38,820 nucleotides of DNA from Spirochaetota bacterium (GTDB lineage: Bacteria; Spirochaetota; UBA4802; JAFGDQ01). Each line of letters opens with the position of its first letter. Position 1 is the stretch's first letter. Made by a program: the position numbers and the translations under genes. Under the pieces are notes generated by a model. It worked only from the letters and a program-made list of their open reading frames with translations, did no database searches and was not told the origin of the DNA. Positions 33,924 to 38,820 of the stretch are shown in pieces. The stretch lies in the NCBI GenBank assembly GCA_016934735.1, contig JAFGSG010000028.1, forward strand, positions 1-38,820. Direction: 5' to 3'.

Positions 33924-33953
33924 AAAAAGGGAAACAACTTTGTTTCCCTTTTT
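33924..33953. terminator. Bidirectional rho-independent terminator
   Basis: AAAAAGGGAAACA (33924-33936) pairs perfectly with TGTTTCCCTTTTT (33941-33953) around a 4-base loop. A/T runs flank both sides, so it can end both queF (plus) and the outer-membrane barrel gene (minus, stop at 33992). Confidence 0.85.
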
Positions 33954-33991
33954 GGTAGAAATTCCAGGCAACAAAAGACGTATTGTCTTTA

Positions 33992-34540
33992 TTAAAAGAA
34001 AGCCCTAATGCCTGCGGATATGCCCAATTTCTGACCGCTTATGCTTTCGCCGTTGCTATACTTAACATATGGTGAAAGGAGTATTTCGCCGTATGCTGAG
34101 AGGTGTTTTCCTAACATATACACAGCTCCGCCATGCAGCCTTAATTCAGTGGTTTTTTCTTTTGCGCCGTCATATTTATTTTGCTCATATATAAGTCCTG
34201 CTCCGGCATAAGGAAGCACAGGAGCTTTAATAAATGAGAAATAATAATTTGCCATAGGGCCGAATAAAGTGGTTTTTGTTTTTACACCGCCATTCTCATC
34301 ACTGATATAGCCTACCTTTCCACCAACAGATAGGTCGTCCATTACAAAGTACTGAACATCCGGCTCAAGTCCGACTGCTAAGAATGAGAAATAGGATGAT
34401 TCATCCAGATCGCCTATACCTGTCCAGTAAGAAAACAGGGGCAAACTTACACTAAAATTACCTTTTACAGCTGGATTGGTTGCAGCAAAAGCCGGAACTG
34501 TAAGAAGGACTAATAGAACAGCAATAACAAGTTTTTTCAT
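33992..34540 (-). CDS. Outer-membrane beta-barrel protein
   Basis: A 182-residue protein with a signal peptide (1-19, 'VLLVLLTVPAFA'). The mature part has alternating hydrophobic and polar residues in about eight strands ending with aromatic residues ('FSVSLPLFSYWTG', 'YFVMDDLSVGGKVGYI', 'LSAYGEILLSPYVKYS') and a C-terminal Phe-Phe, as outer-membrane barrels require for assembly by BamA. This looks like an OmpA/OmpW-type small barrel. ATG 34540 follows GGAGGT by 7 bases; the upstream ATG at 34555 lacks one. It is monocistronic. Whether it is a porin or an adhesin is unknown. Confidence 0.8.
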   Translation of the reverse strand: MKKLVIAVLLVLLTVPAFAATNPAVKGNFSVSLPLFSYWTGIGDLDESSYFSFLAVGLEPDVQYFVMDDLSVGGKVGYISDENGGVKTKTTLFGPMANYYFSFIKAPVLPYAGAGLIYEQNKYDGAKEKTTELRLHGGAVYMLGKHLSAYGEILLSPYVKYSNGESISGQKLGISAGIRAFF

Positions 34541-34694
34541 AGAAATTACCTCCATATTTATATTACTAATGAAAATTTATTTGCATGAAAAACAATTTTT
34601 TCATTCCGGCAACTATAAAAAGATAAAAAAACAAATCAACAAATATTTTTATTAATAATTGACTAATTTAAAATCAAAAATAGATTACCCAAAT

Positions 34695-35624
34695 ATGAAA
34701 ATATTCAGTGAAATTCCGAATAAACCTGGGGCGTTCTCCAATCCAGTCCTTACTATAGGCACATTCGACGGTGTTCATGCAGGGCATCAGAAGATTCTGC
34801 AGACTCTCTTTATAGTAGCTAAAGAAAGGAATGCTGACCCAGTTGTCCTGACATTTGAGACTCATCCGAGAAAAGTTCTCTTCCCCGCCACACCACCGCG
34901 GATTCTTACTTCGAAAAGTGAAAAAATAAAAGCCATACTTGAAAACGGAATTGAAAATATTATTATGTTGCAATTTTCAAAAGCAATGGCTAATATGCAT
35001 GCTGATGAGTTTTTACATAAGATGATAATTGATAAAATCGGGATTGCTCACCTTGTTGTCGGGTATGATCATGCGTTCGGAAAAGATAGGGATGGCAACT
35101 TTAATTTTTTAAATGAAATGTCAAAAAAATACGGATTCGGGATAACAAGAGTTGAGCCAAGAAATTATCATTCTGCTCCGATTTCCTCCACATGGATAAG
35201 AACTGAAATTGAAGACGGGAATATATCGTTTGCCAATATTCTGCTCTCAAGGAGATACAGTCTATTTGGCAGAGTTGTAAAGGGAGACGGAAGAGGCACG
35301 AAATTGGGATTTCCGACTGCAAATATTATCCCCGAAGATGCCGATAAGGTAATCCCGAAAGACGGCGTTTATGCTGTTAAGGTTGTCATCAATAACAGCA
35401 TTAAGAAAGACGGAATGCTTAACATCGGGACAAATCCGACTTTTTCAAATACGGAGAGAACCATTGAAGTAAATATTTTCAATTTTGACAGGGATATATA
35501 CGGTGAAACTCTTGAGATTGATTTTTACGACAGGCTGAGAGATGAAATAAAATTTGATTCGCCCGGATTCTTAAAGGAACAGCTAATTAAAGATAAAAAA
35601 AAGGCGCAGGAATTATTAATATGA
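34695..35624 (+). CDS. ribF: Bifunctional riboflavin kinase / FAD synthetase
   Basis: A 309-residue cytoplasmic enzyme that makes FMN from riboflavin and then FAD. The N-terminal FAD synthetase half has 'TIGTFDGVHAGHQKIL' (GxFDGVHxGH) and 'ISSTWIRTEI' (ISSTxIR). The C-terminal riboflavin kinase half (from about residue 185) has 'GRVVKGDGRGTKLGFPTANI' and 'YAVKV', then 'NIGTNPTF'. ATG 34695 gives the usual start; a TTG at 34659 adds 12 residues and neither has a strong Shine-Dalgarno. The last four bases overlap the next gene (ATGA), so it is coupled to the alkyltransferase. Confidence 0.92.
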   Translation: MKIFSEIPNKPGAFSNPVLTIGTFDGVHAGHQKILQTLFIVAKERNADPVVLTFETHPRKVLFPATPPRILTSKSEKIKAILENGIENIIMLQFSKAMANMHADEFLHKMIIDKIGIAHLVVGYDHAFGKDRDGNFNFLNEMSKKYGFGITRVEPRNYHSAPISSTWIRTEIEDGNISFANILLSRRYSLFGRVVKGDGRGTKLGFPTANIIPEDADKVIPKDGVYAVKVVINNSIKKDGMLNIGTNPTFSNTERTIEVNIFNFDRDIYGETLEIDFYDRLRDEIKFDSPGFLKEQLIKDKKKAQELLI

Positions 35625-36136
35625 TTCTGAATTCATTAAAAAAATTCGATGATATATCCTGTTATACATATCCTTTCCCTACAGGCAGATTATATATTTT
35701 CGGGAACAAGGAATCCTTAAAATTGATTGCTTTCGGGCATTGTATAAATCATAAAAAAGAAATTGAGAAAAGATTCAAGGCTTCTGTTACGGACGAGATC
35801 GAAAAGGCAATCGAATTTCTTGACCGTTATCTGATCGGTGAAAAAGGCGAAGTGCCCAATCTTGACCTCGGGTCTTTCACAGATAAGGAAAAGAAAGTAT
35901 ATAACGAACTGATGAAAGTGAAATTCGGTAAAACTATTTCATATAAAGAATTGTCGGAAAAAGCCGGCATTAAAAACGGAGCCCGGTTCGTCGGCAGCAC
36001 TATGGCGCGGAATTATTTTCCGATATTTATTCCATGCCACAGAGTTGTTAATGCAAGCGGTGTAATAGGAAATTTTTCAGCAGGAAGAGCGGTTAAGAGT
36101 TATCTTTTGCAGCATGAAAAAGTATTATCGAAATGA
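35621..36136 (+). CDS. ogt: Methylated-DNA--protein cysteine methyltransferase
   Basis: A 171-residue DNA repair suicide enzyme that takes the alkyl group from O6-alkylguanine onto a Cys. The active-site motif IPCHRVV is intact (C about residue 138), followed by 'GNFSAGRAVKSYLLQHE', and the helix-turn-helix part reads 'VKFGKTISYKELSEKAG' and 'ARFVGSTMARN' (the N-hinge/R-finger region). The N-terminal 80 residues form the ribonuclease-like domain. It overlaps ribF by 4 bases. Ogt and Ada-C are not separable by sequence here; a one-domain Ogt is the simple choice. Confidence 0.92.
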   Translation: MILNSLKKFDDISCYTYPFPTGRLYIFGNKESLKLIAFGHCINHKKEIEKRFKASVTDEIEKAIEFLDRYLIGEKGEVPNLDLGSFTDKEKKVYNELMKVKFGKTISYKELSEKAGIKNGARFVGSTMARNYFPIFIPCHRVVNASGVIGNFSAGRAVKSYLLQHEKVLSK

Positions 36137-36195
36137 CATTCAAGATTTGCGATAGGTCTGATATATCTGGCATATGGCATAGAGTATTGTACTAA

Positions 36196-37323
36196 ATGGA
36201 CATATTAGAAAATCTCCCTATAATACATTTAAATACTGCCGACAGCTGGAGGGGGGGGGAAAAGCAGGCTTTTTATTTAACATCCAGCCTGCATCAAAGA
36301 GGATTTGTAACTTATTGTATATGTCAAAAAAATTCACCGCTTCATGAAATGCTCAGCGAAAACAGACTCCCGCATTTTCCTGTCAGGATGAGATCTGAGC
36401 TCGATATTATTGCCGCTGGAAAGATTTCAAAGCTTCTGAAAAAAACAGACGCAAAAATCCTTCACATGCATACTTCCCACGCACATTCGCTCGGATATCT
36501 AGCTAATTGTTTTTATAAAGTTCCTGTAAACATTGTATCGAGACGCGTTGACTTTAAGCCTGGAAAAAATTTTTTCAGCAGGCTTAAGTATGGTTTTCCG
36601 GACAAATATATTGCTGTCTCAAAAGCCATCAGAGACATACTCATAAACTACGGCATGTCTGAGGAAAAGATAACAGCTGTATATTCAGGGGTTGATCTGA
36701 TTCAGTATAAAAATATTAAATCAGATTATTTGCTGAATGAATTCAGCATGCTTCCAAATATCAAAAAAAAAGTCAAGCTTGCCAATGTCGCAGCGCTTAC
36801 TCATCAGAAAGATCACGCGACTCTTCTCAGAGCAGTCGGAATTATTATCAAAAAATTTAATAATTTTATTCTTTTTATCACGGGCGACGGTGAATTAAAA
36901 GATTCACTGATTAAATTACGCGATAGGCTTGGGCTTGGTGATCATGTAATATTTACCGGATTCAGAAATGACGCATTGAATTTAATTGATTTTGCGGATA
37001 TTTTTATTATGTCTTCAAGGCTGGAGGGGCTTGGTACTTCAATAATTGATGCGATGGCTTTAAAAAAAGCGATCATAGCCACTGATACAGGCGGGATTCC
37101 TGAGCTTATCCGTAATGAAGAAAACGGCATACTCGTCCCGAGAGAAAATTCTGAAGAACTCGCCGGGGCAATTGTTAAACTAATTCAGGATAAAAGCCTG
37201 CGGAGGAAACTATCACGCTGTGCATTTAAAGATGCTCAGGATTATTCAATTGAGAATACCGTTAATAAAACGATAGATATATACAGAGATTTATACTGTG
37301 TGTATTTGAATAAAACCGGGTGA
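36196..37323 (+). CDS. GT4-family glycosyltransferase with G8 tract
   Basis: A 375-residue glycosyltransferase of the GT-B, GT4 kind. The N-terminal lobe has 'SWRGGEKQAF' (donor/acceptor loop), 'HMHTSHAHSLGYL', 'YIAVSKAI' and 'VYSGVDL'. The C-terminal lobe has 'ITGDGELKDSL', 'IFTGF', and 'SSRLEGLGTSIIDAM' carrying the E-x7-E motif with Asp as the second acid. It probably adds a sugar to a cell-surface glycan. A run of eight G (36251-36258) falls at codons 19-21, encoding Gly-Gly in the SWRGGEKQ loop. The Shine-Dalgarno is weak. No other glycan genes are adjacent, so the target is unknown. Confidence 0.85.
   Translation: MDILENLPIIHLNTADSWRGGEKQAFYLTSSLHQRGFVTYCICQKNSPLHEMLSENRLPHFPVRMRSELDIIAAGKISKLLKKTDAKILHMHTSHAHSLGYLANCFYKVPVNIVSRRVDFKPGKNFFSRLKYGFPDKYIAVSKAIRDILINYGMSEEKITAVYSGVDLIQYKNIKSDYLLNEFSMLPNIKKKVKLANVAALTHQKDHATLLRAVGIIIKKFNNFILFITGDGELKDSLIKLRDRLGLGDHVIFTGFRNDALNLIDFADIFIMSSRLEGLGTSIIDAMALKKAIIATDTGGIPELIRNEENGILVPRENSEELAGAIVKLIQDKSLRRKLSRCAFKDAQDYSIENTVNKTIDIYRDLYCVYLNKTG
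36251..36258 (+). repeat. Poly-G tract (G8) inside the glycosyltransferase
   Basis: Eight G in a row near the 5' end of a coding sequence in AT-rich DNA. Such tracts change length by polymerase slippage. A gain or loss of one G here would shift the frame about 20 codons from the start. Confidence 0.8.
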
Positions 37324-37408
37324 GCGGCTGCACTAAATATAATACGTCTTTACTTTATTAAATATACAGAATTTTCAACATTGAAGTTTAAAAAATTATA
37401 ATTATAAC

Positions 37409-38443
37409 CTACTCCTCAATCTCCGGTGTTTTAGATCCGGGACGGAACCATGTCACCGGACGATAATGCCGGGCAACAAATCCATCCTGTTTGAATTTAG
37501 GGTAACCAAGAGTTAGAACCGACTCAACTTTCCACGGCTCTTCAAATCCCAGTTTGGATTTTAAATCCGGAACATAATTAACTGCGTTCCCGAAATTGGT
37601 CCAACAGGCGCCCAGGCCAAGCGATGCAGCTGCTATGTTCATATTCTCCCCGCATATACCGACAGACATGGAAGGATCATTCATGCATCCATGTCCTCCT
37701 ATAAATATAAGAGCCGGTGCGTTAAAAAATACCGGAAGCTGCTTTAATGCTATGCACTTAATACCGTATTGGGTACGCGTATCAAAAATACCGGGCGATG
37801 TAACCCAAAACAGATCAATTGTTTTTTGTTCGTCTTTGAATGCAGAATATTTCTCTGCCCAGAAGGCCTGACAGGATTCTTCCATCTGTGCGATGAATAC
37901 CGGATCAGTGACGACAGTGAATTTCCATGGCTGATGGTTGCCTCCGCTTGGGGCGAATCGTCCTGCTTCCAGAATCCGGCGGATGAGATGATCCGGCACA
38001 GGATTATTCTTGAAGTTGCGTACGCTTCTTCGGGATAAAATGATACGTTCTATTTCATTCCACTTGTCAGGATCACCATTGGCATTTTTGGGATTGACGG
38101 GCATTTTAACAGGCGGATTTCCAAAATAAAAAAAGCTGTTTTCATTATGACAAAATATCTGGCCAATAGATATTGCATCTTCAGGGCAGGCGACTATACA
38201 ATTAGAACATGAAAAACAAATTGCGTCATTTTTTATCTGCGGATACTTTTTGTTTCTTATTTCCATGCATTTGAACGGGCAGCTTTGAATGCAAAGCCCG
38301 CAGCCGGTGCATTTGCCGGTATTTATTTTTATTGCGCCATTCTGGAATTTTCCAGGGCGAAGCATGGGCTTGAGATTTTCAAAAGTTGCCGTTTCCTTTC
38401 CCATCTTCAACTTCGCAAGTAATTCCAGTGTTAATCCCTTCAT
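37409..38443 (-). CDS. Ferredoxin-nitroreductase fusion protein
   Basis: A 344-residue cytoplasmic flavoenzyme. The N-terminal part (about 38-95) holds two 4Fe-4S motifs: 'CTGCGLCIQSCP' (C-x2-C-x2-C-x3-C-P) and 'CFSCSNCIVACP'. A nitroreductase domain follows (about 130-335), with the FMN-binding 'SRRSVRNFKNNPVP' and 'AGRFAPSGGNHQPW' near its start and 'GLGACWT' late. The fused clusters suggest that reduced ferredoxin-type electrons reach the flavin directly. An AGAGG Shine-Dalgarno precedes ATG 38443. It is monocistronic. The substrate (nitro compound, quinone or other) is not shown. Confidence 0.88.
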   Translation of the reverse strand: MKGLTLELLAKLKMGKETATFENLKPMLRPGKFQNGAIKINTGKCTGCGLCIQSCPFKCMEIRNKKYPQIKNDAICFSCSNCIVACPEDAISIGQIFCHNENSFFYFGNPPVKMPVNPKNANGDPDKWNEIERIILSRRSVRNFKNNPVPDHLIRRILEAGRFAPSGGNHQPWKFTVVTDPVFIAQMEESCQAFWAEKYSAFKDEQKTIDLFWVTSPGIFDTRTQYGIKCIALKQLPVFFNAPALIFIGGHGCMNDPSMSVGICGENMNIAAASLGLGACWTNFGNAVNYVPDLKSKLGFEEPWKVESVLTLGYPKFKQDGFVARHYRPVTWFRPGSKTPEIEE

Positions 38444-38820
38444 GAGTTAACCTCTTTAATTGATGAATTTGGGTTTTTTGCAACAATATTTGATTATTGA
38501 TCACTTTCTGCCGAATCCGACCCTCACTTTCCGAAATCAGCCGCAGCATTTACTTGCATATTAATTCGGTTTTTTAAACATTAAAATATTACCACTTTTT
38601 AACGGAATATCTTCTGTGGATAACTTTATGGCAGTCTTTAGTCGCCTGAGTTGTTGAGTGTATTTATTAGGGGGAAACAATATATTTATTTAAAAAAAAG
38701 TCAATTGCATTTTCTGCTACTTTTAGTGTAGTAGTTGCCTGACTTCAAGTATCAAGTGCGACAAATAGGGAAAAAGATAATAGCCTCATAGAGAAACAAT
38801 CATAGGATTGGATCGACGAA
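38444..38820. other. Gene-free end of window
   Basis: I see no gene, hairpin or repeat here. It holds the upstream region of the nitroreductase gene and AT-rich sequence up to the window edge. A gene starting beyond the edge cannot be excluded. Confidence 0.4.

Overview
The window is AT-rich bacterial chromosome from a diderm: it encodes a TolC-type outer-membrane channel, a LolC/LolD-type lipoprotein-release transporter and an outer-membrane beta-barrel. Several signal-peptide proteins look spirochaete-like to me (an M23 peptidase with a long C-terminal region, a PilZ protein with a long N-terminal part, a repeat protein paired with a TPR protein). A deep-branching spirochaete is therefore my best guess, but nothing in the window proves it. 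There is no rRNA, tRNA, CRISPR array, prophage or intact insertion sequence. Most genes have a clear Shine-Dalgarno and sit in short operons.

Layout. 1-5756: a TetR regulator behind a perfect 14-bp inverted-repeat operator, then a TolC-like channel and an RND pump with no periplasmic adaptor gene. 5865-7634 (minus): M23 peptidase. 7729-9306: an ECF-type promoter driving a Spy/CnrX-like periplasmic protein, an ECF sigma factor and a one-TM putative anti-sigma factor, which form a self-contained envelope or metal signalling cassette. 9335-11293: leuA with a complete leucine attenuator (consensus promoter, leader peptide with ten Leu in 28 residues, competing antiterminator and terminator helices). 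11430-11520: nested inverted repeat. 11538-14704: FN3-like repeat protein and TPR protein. 14705-15352: gene-free stretch with a terminator, a 127-bp inverted-repeat element with 26-bp perfect arms, and a 52-bp block that recurs at 33861. 15353-19529: SbcD/YhaO-like and membrane-anchored SbcC/YhaN-like genes plus an unknown protein. 19613-21168: sppA and a membrane protein.

21317-29395 is mostly minus strand: rpmB, a PilZ protein, a methyltransferase-lolC-lolD operon, a small unknown protein, and an aroC-surE-TPR operon. The aroC product lacks the family's N-terminal catalytic His motif, and the gene is much more GC-rich than its neighbours. 29396-30108 is gene-free and holds a run of perfect hairpins and a degenerate 21-bp tandem repeat. 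30109-38443: an orphan hybrid PAS histidine kinase, a periplasmic solute-binding protein, a QueF-like protein behind a chain of two mini-ORFs, an outer-membrane barrel, ribF-ogt, a glycosyltransferase with a G8 tract near its start, and a ferredoxin-nitroreductase fusion.

No single locus is plainly a new system. The strongest candidates for a second look are the altered chorismate synthase-like gene with its structured upstream region, the SbcD/membrane-SbcC/unknown trio, and the 52-bp block that abuts unrelated hairpins at two distant sites.
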